Origin: Enterococcus hermanniensis
Lineage (GTDB): Bacteria > Bacillota > Bacilli > Lactobacillales > Enterococcaceae
Length of the DNA: 64,000 nucleotides
Reading direction: 5' to 3'
Assembly (NCBI RefSeq): GCF_001885945.1
Contig: NZ_JXKQ01000001.1
Span: forward strand, 186,001 to 250,000
The notes beneath the pieces are model-generated. The model was not told where the DNA came from and made no database searches. It saw only the letters and a list, made by a program, of their open reading frames with translations. The translations under genes were made by a program, and so were the position numbers. Shown piece after piece: positions 53,854 to 63,226 of the stretch. Position 1 is the first letter of the stretch. Every line of letters begins with the position of its first letter.

Positions 53854-54709
53854 ATAATTGATGGTATTCTTTATAGACATCCTGTTTTTTCAGATTGTGT
53901 CGTTTTGCTACGACTTTCATTGCTTCTTTAGAAGACTGTCCTTCTGAAATCAAGAATTCGACTTGCTCTTTTAGCGTTCCTTCAAAGATGATTTCTTCTT
54001 CCCCTGGTTCCATTGTTCCAGAGACAAGCAAACAACACTCACCTTTCAAGGAATGATCTGCTAGATATTCTAATACTTCTTCCACACTTCCGCGTAGATA
54101 TTCTTCATAAAGTTTGGTCAATTCACGACAAATCACCACGTCACGATTGCCACAAACTTCTAAAATATTTTTTAGTGTCTCTTTGACTCGATGCGGAGAT
54201 TCATAAAAAATAAGCGTCGCTGTTTGTTTTTTTAATTCTTCTAGTTCTTTCTTTTGGGAACTTTTTTTCCGTTGTAAAAAACCATAGAAATAAAATGGTT
54301 GCGGCAAAAGTCCGGAAGCAATCAATGCGGTCATCCCAGCAGTTGCTCCAGGAAGTGCCACGACTGGGATATCTTCCTTGATACAAGCTACCACCAATTC
54401 ATGTCCCGGATCACTAATAGATGGCATTCCGGCATCACTCACTTGTGCGATTGATTTACCTGCTTTTAAAAAAGCAATCAATTCTGGAACCCGCTCATTA
54501 TAATTATGTTCATGCAGACTTTTTTGCGGTACTTTTACTTCAAAGTGATTCAATAACTTTTGAGTATTCCGCGTATCTTCGCTAGCGATCAAATCAACTG
54601 TTTGCAATGTTTTAACACCACGAAAGGTCATGTCTTCCAAGTTACCGATTGGTGTAGGAACTAAATACAGTGTCCCCTGTTCTTGCGCAAAACTTTTTTG
54701 GATTCTCAC
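53852..54709 (-). CDS. rsmI: 16S rRNA (cytidine1402-2'-O)-methyltransferase
   Basis: 285 residues. Tetrapyrrole-methylase fold with GTLYLVPTPIGNLEDMTFRG, ASEDTRNTQKLLNHF, VSDAGMPSISDPG and ALPGATAGMTALIASGL. Modifies C1402 of 16S rRNA. The GTG at 54709 (VRIQKSFAQEQG) has AAGGAG upstream. Follows yabA as in Bacillus, though a terminator lies between. Confidence 0.96.
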   Translation of the reverse strand: MRIQKSFAQEQGTLYLVPTPIGNLEDMTFRGVKTLQTVDLIASEDTRNTQKLLNHFEVKVPQKSLHEHNYNERVPELIAFLKAGKSIAQVSDAGMPSISDPGHELVVACIKEDIPVVALPGATAGMTALIASGLLPQPFYFYGFLQRKKSSQKKELEELKKQTATLIFYESPHRVKETLKNILEVCGNRDVVICRELTKLYEEYLRGSVEEVLEYLADHSLKGECCLLVSGTMEPGEEEIIFEGTLKEQVEFLISEGQSSKEAMKVVAKRHNLKKQDVYKEYHQL

Positions 54710-54759
54710 AAATATTCTCCTTACTCTTTCAGTCTGCTCATTCTTTTTTCTCCGAAACA

Positions 54760-54797
54760 AAAGAAAATGGGCGTGACAAAAGCAACGTCATGCCCAC
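54760..54797 (-). terminator. yabA terminator
   Basis: TGGGCGTGAC and GTCATGCCCA (one G-T pair); TTTTC follows on the minus strand. Confidence 0.75.
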
Positions 54798-54828
54798 TTT
54801 CAATAATGACCAATTAGGTCCTTTTTTT

Positions 54829-55179
54829 CTATTTATGTTTACTCTCGCGATAGATGACATCTAAACAAAATGCACATGGTTCATCTTGTTCTCGCCTTGA
54901 TCCATAAAGTAAATTGCAGACATGAAACCCATCTTCATAGATTTTCTCTAAATTCAAGCGTGATTCAGATAGTTCTTGACGTTCATCTTGAACGGGCGAT
55001 TTCTTTTCATCAATTTCACGAATACGCTCACGCAATCGCTCATTTTCCATTTCTAACGTTGTGTTTTTTTCTACGATTTCTAACAACGTTTCCTTCATAG
55101 AAGCGAGATCGTCAAGATTTTTATGCATATCTTGCTCTAATCGATTCAAGCCATCGTAAAGTGATCGTCGATCCATCAT
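54829..55179 (-). CDS. yabA: YabA, replication initiation control protein
   Basis: 116 residues: an N-terminal leucine-rich coiled coil (about 1-65) for tetramerisation and a C-terminal zinc site (FHVCNLLYGSRREQDEPCAFC). YabA binds DnaA and DnaN and restrains re-initiation. Its ATG overlaps the yaaT stop (ATGA). Confidence 0.93.
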   Translation of the reverse strand: MMDRRSLYDGLNRLEQDMHKNLDDLASMKETLLEIVEKNTTLEMENERLRERIREIDEKKSPVQDERQELSESRLNLEKIYEDGFHVCNLLYGSRREQDEPCAFCLDVIYRESKHK

Positions 55180-55988
55180 GATACCCCACCTGCTTCAACT
55201 AATTCTTGGAAATCAAAATCGACCGTTGCATCGCGGCCGAACAAACGAACTTTTACAACTTTACTTAATAGGTTCAAACCAACGACTTTCCCGCGGCCTT
55301 CCGGGGTATCGATTTCTTTGCCGTAATCCGGCATCGCCTTTTTAGCCGCTGCATATTCACCATTTTCATATTTTAAACAGCACATCAAACGACCGCACAA
55401 GCCAGATATTTTCGTTGGGTTCAAAGATAGGCCTTGGTCTTTCGCCATTTTGATTGAAACAGGAATAAAGTCCCCTAAAAAGGTTGAACAACACAATGGG
55501 CGACCACAAGGTCCAAGTCCCCCTAGGATCTTTGCTTCATCCCGCACGCCGATTTGGCGTAATTCGATCCGTGTCCGGAATATACTTGCTAAGTCTTTGA
55601 CTAATTCTCGAAAATCGATCCGACCATCTGCAGTAAAGAAGAAAATCATCTTACTGCGATCGAACGTATACTCAACTTGGATCAATTTCATATCCAACTC
55701 ATGCGTACGAATTTTTTCTTTCGCTATTTTAAAAGCCGCTTCGGCATCCGCTTCATTTTTGGCTAATTTTTTTAATTCTTTATCCGATGCTTTATGTAAA
55801 ATCATTTTCAAATCATCTGACAAATCTTTTTTTGCTATTTCTATTTTTGGAATTGCCACTGTCGCGATCTGGTGCGCTTGTTGTGACTCAACCAAGACTT
55901 TATCATTATAAAAATATTCATCTTTCCCCGGAGCATAATAATAAACATGTCCCGCGTCGCGAAAACGAACACCTACAACTTCAACCAT
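55176..55988 (-). CDS. yaaT: YaaT/RicT, PSP1-domain protein
   Basis: 270 residues with the cysteine-rich PSP1 region GGLGPCGRPLCCSTFLGDF and SGLCGRLMCCLKYE. In Bacillus it belongs to the RicAFT complex, which affects RNase Y processing, sporulation and competence. Located between holB and yabA in the conserved order. Confidence 0.95.
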   Translation of the reverse strand: MVEVVGVRFRDAGHVYYYAPGKDEYFYNDKVLVESQQAHQIATVAIPKIEIAKKDLSDDLKMILHKASDKELKKLAKNEADAEAAFKIAKEKIRTHELDMKLIQVEYTFDRSKMIFFFTADGRIDFRELVKDLASIFRTRIELRQIGVRDEAKILGGLGPCGRPLCCSTFLGDFIPVSIKMAKDQGLSLNPTKISGLCGRLMCCLKYENGEYAAAKKAMPDYGKEIDTPEGRGKVVGLNLLSKVVKVRLFGRDATVDFDFQELVEAGGVS

Positions 55989-56017
55989 GACTGTCCCTAC
56001 TCTCTTAAATAACGTGT

Positions 56018-56953
56018 TTAAAACACGATCCGTAGCGTTATCTGTTCTGCAATATTTTGAAATGAAACATTCGCTTCTAATTTCTGACTGGCCAATAAAA
56101 CTTCCTCTAACAGATAATTGTATTTATCTAATGCTGCTGGATTCTGCTTGATCATTTGATTTCGTTTTTCTTTGACATAGTACGCCAACATCTCAAATGC
56201 AAGTTGTTGTTGCTGCTTGTCTTTGAAAGTTTTAACCAATTTTTTTTGAACATAGATAAACGCTTGTGAATCATTTTTCGCAAGGTAATTAAACCATTGA
56301 ATAACAGCATCTCTAGCTTCATTAAACCATTCATCTTTTGAGATTTCAACAGCTTTTCCATAACTATTTGTTAAATTAGCTAAGAGGCTCGCCGTTTTAG
56401 CCGGAATTTCTTCTGCTTCCAAACGGGCCTGTAGCTGTTGTGTCGATAATCCTTGAAAATGGATAATCTGACAACGGGAACGAATCGTTGGTAAAATTTT
56501 GCCTAATGACTGTGTTTCTAGGATAATCATGAAGTTTGCAGGGGGTTCTTCCAAAAATTTCAATAAACTATTTGCTGAATTAGTATTCATTTTTTCTGCT
56601 TGATGAATAATGACTACTTTCTTGGCCGATTCAAAGCCACTCTTCGTCAATTCAATTTGTAACGCCCGAATTTGATCGACTTTGATCGACTGGCCATCTG
56701 GCTCGATCTCGACCACATCAGGATGTTCTTTGCTGGTGATCCGCAGACAATTATTACATTTTTCACACGGCATATTGTCTTGCAGATTCAGACAAAACAG
56801 ATGTTTCGTGAACCATAGCGCAAGCGCTGCTTTTCCTGTTCCTTGATCGCCTTCAAAAAGATAAGCATGGGCCAAACGCCCATGCTCAAAACTATTTTGT
56901 AGTTGACGAAAAACAATCGGCTGAATGGTTTCTAGTTTTTCTATCTCTGCCAT
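56018..56953 (-). CDS. holB: DNA polymerase III subunit delta'
   Basis: 311 residues from the ATG at 56953 (MAEIEKLETIQPIVF), which begins one base after the darA stop. AAA+ clamp-loader fold with zinc cysteines (CLNLQDNMPCEKCNNC) and SANSLLKFLEEPP; the P-loop GDQGTGKAAL is modified, as usual for this subunit. It works with the DnaX product encoded in the same window. Confidence 0.93.
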   Translation of the reverse strand: MAEIEKLETIQPIVFRQLQNSFEHGRLAHAYLFEGDQGTGKAALALWFTKHLFCLNLQDNMPCEKCNNCLRITSKEHPDVVEIEPDGQSIKVDQIRALQIELTKSGFESAKKVVIIHQAEKMNTNSANSLLKFLEEPPANFMIILETQSLGKILPTIRSRCQIIHFQGLSTQQLQARLEAEEIPAKTASLLANLTNSYGKAVEISKDEWFNEARDAVIQWFNYLAKNDSQAFIYVQKKLVKTFKDKQQQQLAFEMLAYYVKEKRNQMIKQNPAALDKYNYLLEEVLLASQKLEANVSFQNIAEQITLRIVF

Positions 56954-56954
56954 A

Positions 56955-57287
<333 letters not shown>

Positions 57288-57941
57288 CTACACCTCTCGT
57301 GATTGAAAATAGTCTGGATAACGCGTTACTAATTCATAAAAACATTCTTTTACGACCTCGTCTAAGCGTTTCCGAGCATCAATTTTTATGATCCGATCTG
57401 GGTTTGCTTCTGCTATTTTTAAGTATGCATGTCGGACCCTCTGATGAAATTGTAACCCTTCCGAGTCCAAACGGTCAATTTGATTGGTCCGATTCTTCAT
57501 AATTCGTTGCAATCCAGTATCTGAATCAATATCTAAATACAAGGTAATGTTGGGTGTCGTTCCTTCAGTCGCAAACTTATTGATCGCTGCTACTTCATCC
57601 ATACCAATCCCTCTAGCAGCACCTTGATACGCCAATGAACTGTCTACAAAGCGGTCACACAAAACAATTTCATCGGCCTCAAGTGCTGGCCAAACTTTTT
57701 CCACTAAGTGTTGACGACGAGCAGCTGCATAAAGCAATGCCTCTGTTCGTTCATCCATGCGATCATTGATTGGGTCAAGAATCACGTGGCGAATTTTTTC
57801 AGCGATTGGGATTCCTCCAGGCTCTCTTGTTTTGACGATCGTCCTTTTCGCTGTTAACTGTAATCTTGGATAAAGTTCATTCAGCACACTCGTTTTACCT
57901 GCGCCATCTGGACCTTCAATCGTAATAAATAATCCGTTCAC
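57288..57941 (-). CDS. tmk: Thymidylate kinase
   Basis: 217 residues. P-loop FITIEGPDGAGKTSVL, DR motif VLCDRFVDSSLAYQG and a lid with arginines (KNRTNQIDRL). Makes dTDP from dTMP. The GTG at 57941 has TTGGAGGAC upstream; the longer TTG frame overlaps that site. Confidence 0.96.
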   Translation of the reverse strand: MNGLFITIEGPDGAGKTSVLNELYPRLQLTAKRTIVKTREPGGIPIAEKIRHVILDPINDRMDERTEALLYAAARRQHLVEKVWPALEADEIVLCDRFVDSSLAYQGAARGIGMDEVAAINKFATEGTTPNITLYLDIDSDTGLQRIMKNRTNQIDRLDSEGLQFHQRVRHAYLKIAEANPDRIIKIDARKRLDEVVKECFYELVTRYPDYFQSREV

Positions 57942-57998
57942 TTGCTTGTCCTCCAACTATTTAATCTTGTCTATGTTTCAAAAAAACACCGCGAAAAA

Positions 57999-58595
57999 TT
58001 ATAGTTCACGGCGTCCTTCTACAGCTTTCAATAAAGTAATTTCATCCGCATACTCGATGTCGCTACCCACGGATAATCCATGTGCTAAACGCGTCACTTT
58101 GATACCGGCTGGTTTGATCAAACGAGAAAGATACATTGCCGTTGCTTCGCCTTCTGTCGTGGCATTCGTCGCAATGATCACCTCTTTGACTTCATCATCA
58201 TGAAGTCGCTTAATCAATGGTGCGATATTGATGTCTTCTGGTCCAGTTCCTTCCATCGGAGACAATACTCCGTGAAGAACATGATAGAGTCCATGATATT
58301 CACGAACTTTTTCCATTGACATCACATCTTTAGGTTCTTCTACTACTAAAATCGTGCTACGATCCCTTGTTGTATCAGAACAAATTTCGCAAGGATCTTC
58401 TTCTGTGATGTTTCCGCAAATACTACAAAAGCGTAAATCGCGCTTGACACTGATCAATGAACGAGCAAACTCATTGACAGACTCGTCTTTCATATCGATC
58501 GTGAAAAAAGCCAAACGAGTTGCGGTCTTTTGACCAATTCCCGGCAACTTCATATAACTCTCAATTAGTTTTGCAATTGGTTCTGGATATTGCAT
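57999..58595 (-). CDS. recR: Recombination mediator RecR
   Basis: 198 residues: N-terminal HhH ([15 protein letters not shown]), zinc finger [16 protein letters not shown] and Toprim domain ([14 protein letters not shown]). Acts with RecO and RecF in gap repair. Confidence 0.97.
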   Translation of the reverse strand: MQYPEPIAKLIESYMKLPGIGQKTATRLAFFTIDMKDESVNEFARSLISVKRDLRFCSICGNITEEDPCEICSDTTRDRSTILVVEEPKDVMSMEKVREYHGLYHVLHGVLSPMEGTGPEDINIAPLIKRLHDDEVKEVIIATNATTEGEATAMYLSRLIKPAGIKVTRLAHGLSVGSDIEYADEITLLKAVEGRREL

Positions 58596-58623
58596 CTCGT
58601 TCTTCCTTTCTGATTAACGTCGC

Positions 58624-58938
58624 TTACATTCCAGGAAGGCCTTTTGTGTATTTACCCATGGTTTGTTCGGTTTCTTTTGTGATTTTAGTGATCGCATCAT
58701 TAACCGCTAAAACGATCATATCTTGTAACATTTCTGGATCTTCTGGATCGATCAATTCAGGGTTGATTGCCATTGCTTTCATGTTTTTATCACCAGTAAA
58801 GGTAACTGTTACAAGATCGTTCGTCGAACTACCCGTAAATTTTTTGGCATTCAACTCATCTTGTGCTTTCACCATTTCTTTTTGCATTTTTTGCATTTGT
58901 TTCATCATACCTTGCATGTTTCCCATTCCGCGCATCAT
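58624..58938 (-). CDS. YbaB/EbfC nucleoid-associated protein
   Basis: 104 residues; N-terminal methionine-rich helix ([17 protein letters not shown]) and the family core [20 protein letters not shown]. Small DNA-binding dimer conserved between dnaX and recR. Confidence 0.96.
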   Translation of the reverse strand: MMRGMGNMQGMMKQMQKMQKEMVKAQDELNAKKFTGSSTNDLVTVTFTGDKNMKAMAINPELIDPEDPEMLQDMIVLAVNDAITKITKETEQTMGKYTKGLPGM

Positions 58939-58956
58939 ATTATTTATTCGCTCCTT

Positions 58957-60705
58957 TTAATCTTCTTTGATTGTCACTAAATCGCCAAACAAACTTTTTG
59001 CTTGTTCCACGGCTTCGTTGGTTTCTGTAGGCAACAGATCTACTTGTCCAGCTTCTGAATCATTTTCTTCTATTAAATCTGGACGTTCCTGGTTTTGACT
59101 GAGAAAAGCTTGCCGTAAACGTGGCCACGTTTCTCTGGTAATAAAGACAAATTCAGGGACATAATCTTTGACCATCATACTTAAACTATTTTGCATATTC
59201 AAGCGCAGCTCATCATTTGTGTCCGCTCGTTGACAAACGATCTCATAGTCAAAGGCAACTAGCAATAGATTCGGTCCTGCTGCTACTGGTTCGCTGGCTT
59301 TTAACATCGCTCGTTGGGTCACTGGTAAAGCCATCAATAGATCTTCCCAAACATTCTTCACATTTATCAAATGCTCTTTAGTTGCTTCACCTAGCACCTG
59401 ATATACACGTTCAGTCGGTACACGATAGGTACTGGTATTTTTTTTCGGAACCACTTTTCGTTCTTCTTTTTCACCAGTAGGCTGTGTTTTTAGTTGTTTC
59501 ATCTCATTTTGTAATTGTTGAACTTGTTTTTTTAGCATTAGTAGTTCGGCTGAATCAGCTGGATTCACTGCAACAGGTTCAATCATCTCTGATTCTACAG
59601 CCCCAACAGTTGGTGCAAGTGGTGTTTGCGGAGTTGCCAATTTTACGGTCGCTACTTCTAGATAAACATTGGCATGGTTTGTAAAACGAATCTCATTTTG
59701 TGTCTCACTCAAAATTTTGATCATTACGTACAAACGTTCTGAAGCTGTGGCTTGGGCCAATTGCTTAAAATTATCTGTTAGGTAAGAAGCCCGATTCTCT
59801 AATAATTTTGGCGCTTGCTGATACATTAATAAATCACGACAATATAATAATAAATCTTCGGTCAAACGACGTGCTTCTTTCCCCTCCGCTAAGATATTTT
59901 CTAAAACTTCTAACGCCCCGCTAACATCTTGTTGCAAACAGGCTCCAATGAAGCTATCCATCATTTCTGTCGTCAAACTTCCAGTAACTGCTAAGGCATC
60001 TTCTAAGGTAATTGTTTCATTACTAAAAGAAATTGCTTGGTCCAAAATACTCAAAGCATCTCGCATCCCACCTTCTGCTGCGCGAGCAATCACAGATAAT
60101 GCTTGCTCTTCATAAGGCTGATCGCTTGTTTCTAAAATATATTTCATCCGACCGATAATCGCTTGGACGTTGATTCGTTTGAAATCAAAGCGCTGGGTCC
60201 GAGAGATGATCGTGGCTGGAATTTTATGCGGTTCCGTCGTCGCTAAGACAAAGATCACATGCTCTTTTGGTTCCTCCAATGTTTTTAGCAACGCGTTAAA
60301 AGCACCAGTCGAAAGCATGTGAACTTCATCGATGATATACACTTTGTATTTAGCTGTTGTCGGAGCGTAGTTCGCCCGATCACGGATAAAACGAATTTCT
60401 TCGACTCCGTTATTACTAGCTGCATCGATTTCAATAACGTCTTCTTGGCGGCCATCAGTGATTGAGCGACACATTTCGCATTCATTACATGGCTCGCCAT
60501 CAACACTGTTTGGGCAATTGATCGCTTTGGCAAAGATTTTTGCCGCACTTGTCTTCCCAGTTCCGCGAGGACCAGTAAACAAATAAGCATGGGAAGTTTT
60601 CTGTTGTTGAATCGCATTCTTCAGCGTTTTTGTGATTGCTTCTTGTCCAACTAAGTCATCAAAACGTTGAGAACGCCAAACGCGGTAAAGTGCTTGATAA
60701 GCCAT
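58957..60705 (-). CDS. dnaX: DNA polymerase III subunits gamma/tau
   Basis: 582 residues from the ATG at 60705 (MAYQALYRVWRSQRFDDLVG) with AGAGGA upstream. AAA+ clamp loader with P-loop GPRGTGKTSAAK, zinc site CPNSVDGEPCNECEMC, DEVHML and the sensor ISRTQRFDF. The C-terminal tau region binds polymerase. An eight-A run in codons 421-423 could give a shorter gamma-like product. Confidence 0.96.
   Translation of the reverse strand: MAYQALYRVWRSQRFDDLVGQEAITKTLKNAIQQQKTSHAYLFTGPRGTGKTSAAKIFAKAINCPNSVDGEPCNECEMCRSITDGRQEDVIEIDAASNNGVEEIRFIRDRANYAPTTAKYKVYIIDEVHMLSTGAFNALLKTLEEPKEHVIFVLATTEPHKIPATIISRTQRFDFKRINVQAIIGRMKYILETSDQPYEEQALSVIARAAEGGMRDALSILDQAISFSNETITLEDALAVTGSLTTEMMDSFIGACLQQDVSGALEVLENILAEGKEARRLTEDLLLYCRDLLMYQQAPKLLENRASYLTDNFKQLAQATASERLYVMIKILSETQNEIRFTNHANVYLEVATVKLATPQTPLAPTVGAVESEMIEPVAVNPADSAELLMLKKQVQQLQNEMKQLKTQPTGEKEERKVVPKKNTSTYRVPTERVYQVLGEATKEHLINVKNVWEDLLMALPVTQRAMLKASEPVAAGPNLLLVAFDYEIVCQRADTNDELRLNMQNSLSMMVKDYVPEFVFITRETWPRLRQAFLSQNQERPDLIEENDSEAGQVDLLPTETNEAVEQAKSLFGDLVTIKED
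59438..59445 (-). other. A8 slippage-prone run in dnaX
   Basis: On the coding strand CCG-AAA-AAA-AAT. A -1 shift on the run reads AAA TAC CAG TAC CTA TCG and reaches TGA after residue 431. Confidence 0.45.
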
Positions 60706-60887
60706 AATTTTCCTCTTCTCTTTCAAAATCACTGCTTTTTATTATACGTGATTTTACCGAAAAAAACTATATAAACCGTCTGTTCGATTGAATTGTTTAA
60801 TCAGTTTTAATTTGTGCGGTTGCATCTTTTCGGTTTCGAAAATAGCCTATGGTATAATGAAAAAAACGTTTTTATGGAGGGATATTC

Positions 60888-62123
60888 ATGGGACTATTCA
60901 AAGCAGCAACTAGTAGTGTAGGTGGCGGACTAGCCGATCAATGGCTTGAAGTCATCGAACCTGCCGATATGGGTCAAACGACCGTCATGACAAAAGGGAC
61001 CGCTGTACGCAAAGATGATAAACGTGGAAGTAATAAAAAAGGCACTGCCGACGTGATTACCGACGGTTCTGTTATTCACGTTTATCCGAATATGATGATG
61101 CTTTTAGTAGATGGTGGGAAAATCATCGATTACACCGCTGAAGAAGGCTATTATACTGTTCAAAACAATTCAGCCCCGTCGATGTTCAATGGTTCGTTGA
61201 AAGATGCAGTCGCAGAGACATTTAGCCGCTTCAAATTCGGCGGTGTGACTCCACAAAAACAACAAGTCTTTTACATCAATCTCCAAGAAATTAAAGGCAT
61301 CAAATTTGGGACAAGTACTCCATTGAATTATTTCGATAATTTTTATAATGCCGAATTGTTTTTACGCGCTCATGGGACATATTCGATCAAAGTGACCGAT
61401 CCAATTTTATTTTATGCCAATGCGATTCCTCGCAACCTGGATCAAGTCGATATCAACGATATCAATGAGCAATACTTACAAGAATTTTTAACCGGCTTAC
61501 AAGCATCGATCAATCAAATGTCCGCTGACGGCCAACGTATTTCTTACGTCCCGTCAAAAAGTTTAGAGTTAAGTAAATATTTAGCGACAGCTTTGGATGA
61601 TAGTTGGAAGGAATTACGTGGCATAGAGATCGTTTCCGTGGCCGTAGCAAGCATTTCTTACACCGATGATTCGACCAAATTAATCAACATGCGAAATGAA
61701 GGCGCCATGCTCGGTGATCCCAGCGTCCGTGAAGGCTATGTTCAAGGATCCGTCGCTCGCGGGATGGAAGCTGCTGGAAAAAATGATGCCGGTGCTAGCA
61801 CTGGATTCTTCGGAATGGGCATGGGCATGAATGCCGGTGGTGATTTTTTAAACCAAGCTTCTCAAAGCAATAATCAACAGATGCAACAACATCAACAAGC
61901 CCAAACTCAAGCAGCAAGTGAACAATGGGCTTGTCCAAAATGCGGCACTGAAAATACAGGAAAATTCTGCAGTAATTGCGGTGAACCAAAACCAGCACCT
62001 GCTGCAGCGGCAAAAATTCAAATGAAATGTAGTGAATGCGGTGAAATCGTCGATTTAAGTAGTGGCGTACCAAAATTTTGTCCGCATTGTGGCAAACCAT
62101 TTCAAGGCGTGTCATTAGATTAA
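60888..62123 (+). CDS. SPFH-domain protein with C-terminal zinc ribbons (YdjI-like)
   Basis: 411 residues. An N-terminal SPFH/virion-core-like domain (about 20-290) is followed by a Gln-rich linker and two zinc ribbons: CPKCGTENTGKFCSNCG and CSECGE...FCPHCG. Matches YdjI of Bacillus, part of the pspA-ydjGHI membrane-stress operon. TATAAT preceded by TATGG (extended -10) lies near 60852. Followed by YdjG- and YdjH-like genes. Confidence 0.85.
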   Translation: MGLFKAATSSVGGGLADQWLEVIEPADMGQTTVMTKGTAVRKDDKRGSNKKGTADVITDGSVIHVYPNMMMLLVDGGKIIDYTAEEGYYTVQNNSAPSMFNGSLKDAVAETFSRFKFGGVTPQKQQVFYINLQEIKGIKFGTSTPLNYFDNFYNAELFLRAHGTYSIKVTDPILFYANAIPRNLDQVDINDINEQYLQEFLTGLQASINQMSADGQRISYVPSKSLELSKYLATALDDSWKELRGIEIVSVAVASISYTDDSTKLINMRNEGAMLGDPSVREGYVQGSVARGMEAAGKNDAGASTGFFGMGMGMNAGGDFLNQASQSNNQQMQQHQQAQTQAASEQWACPKCGTENTGKFCSNCGEPKPAPAAAAKIQMKCSECGEIVDLSSGVPKFCPHCGKPFQGVSLD

Positions 62124-62152
62124 AAAATAAGCTGAATTGAGGTGGTCTGCAA

Positions 62153-63226
62153 ATGGCGGATGTTATAACACATCATTGTCCCAACTGCGGCGGACCGTTA
62201 ACGTTCAATCCGAGTGATCAAAAATTTCATTGTGACTATTGTTTGAGTATTTTCACCGTAGAAGATATCGAAACATTTGAAGCGAAAGCAACGACTGCCG
62301 CTGTAGAAAATAGCGCGGCAGAGGCTTCATCAATCGAAAAAACTGATGGCAGTGAAATGGATTTATTTCTCTGCCCCAGTTGTGGTGCTCAAATCGTCAC
62401 CGATCACACGACTGCCGCAACTTATTGTTACTTCTGTCATAACCCAGTAGTCTTATCTGGGCGCTTAACGGGAGAATTTTTACCCAATAAAGTATTACCT
62501 TTTAAAATCGACCGCGAAAAAGCAATCGCAGATTTTTTAACTTGGACTAAGAAAAAACGTTTCGTTCCAAAAGATTTTTTCAACCAAGAACAAATCGAAA
62601 AAATGACTGGTGTTTATTTTCCTTATTGGGTGATCGATGCTGAAACCAATGGGAATTTAACTGGTAGCGGGACATCATTAAGGGTTTGGGTGATTGGTGA
62701 TATCGAATATACCGAGACTAAAGTCTATCAAGTTTTCCGCAAAGGAACGGCTAAAATCAAGCAGTTAACCAAAAACGCATTGACTAAAAATCTGCAACAA
62801 AAAATGGTCGAAGGTGTTCAACCTTTCCCAATTGACCAAGCCGTTGATTTTCATACTGAATATCTTTCAGGTTTCCAAGCAGAAAAACGGGATATTGAAA
62901 TCATTGAATTAGCCGATCAGATCCAGCATGAATTAGGTGCATATACTGAAGACTTATTGCGGGATACGGTATCTGGCTATACAACGTTCACCGCTAAAAA
63001 CAAATCCGTTGCGGTGGAAAAACAAGATAATCATTATATGCTATTACCTGTTTGGCTTGTTACCTATCAAGCCGCGGATAAAAAGACCTATTATTATGCT
63101 ATGAATGGGCAAACTGGCAAGGTCAGCGGGGTGTTGCCTATCAGCAATAAACGTTTAGGCTTATTCTCTGCAGGTATCTTTGCTGGTATTTTAGCCATAG
63201 CGATGATCGTGGGGTATTTCCTATGA
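62153..63226 (+). CDS. TFIIB-type zinc-ribbon membrane protein (YdjG-like)
   Basis: 357 residues. Two N-terminal zinc ribbons (HHCPNCGG...FHCDYCLS and FLCPSCGAQ...CYFCHNPV), a soluble domain with MTGVYFPYWVIDAET, and one C-terminal span (about 333-355). Bacillus YdjG is similar. Its stop overlaps the next ATG (ATGA). Confidence 0.85.
   Translation: MADVITHHCPNCGGPLTFNPSDQKFHCDYCLSIFTVEDIETFEAKATTAAVENSAAEASSIEKTDGSEMDLFLCPSCGAQIVTDHTTAATYCYFCHNPVVLSGRLTGEFLPNKVLPFKIDREKAIADFLTWTKKKRFVPKDFFNQEQIEKMTGVYFPYWVIDAETNGNLTGSGTSLRVWVIGDIEYTETKVYQVFRKGTAKIKQLTKNALTKNLQQKMVEGVQPFPIDQAVDFHTEYLSGFQAEKRDIEIIELADQIQHELGAYTEDLLRDTVSGYTTFTAKNKSVAVEKQDNHYMLLPVWLVTYQAADKKTYYYAMNGQTGKVSGVLPISNKRLGLFSAGIFAGILAIAMIVGYFL

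Noticed and set aside
60285-60617. 110-residue minus-strand frame inside dnaX
   Set aside because: Alternative frame of the P-loop and zinc region of dnaX with no independent support.
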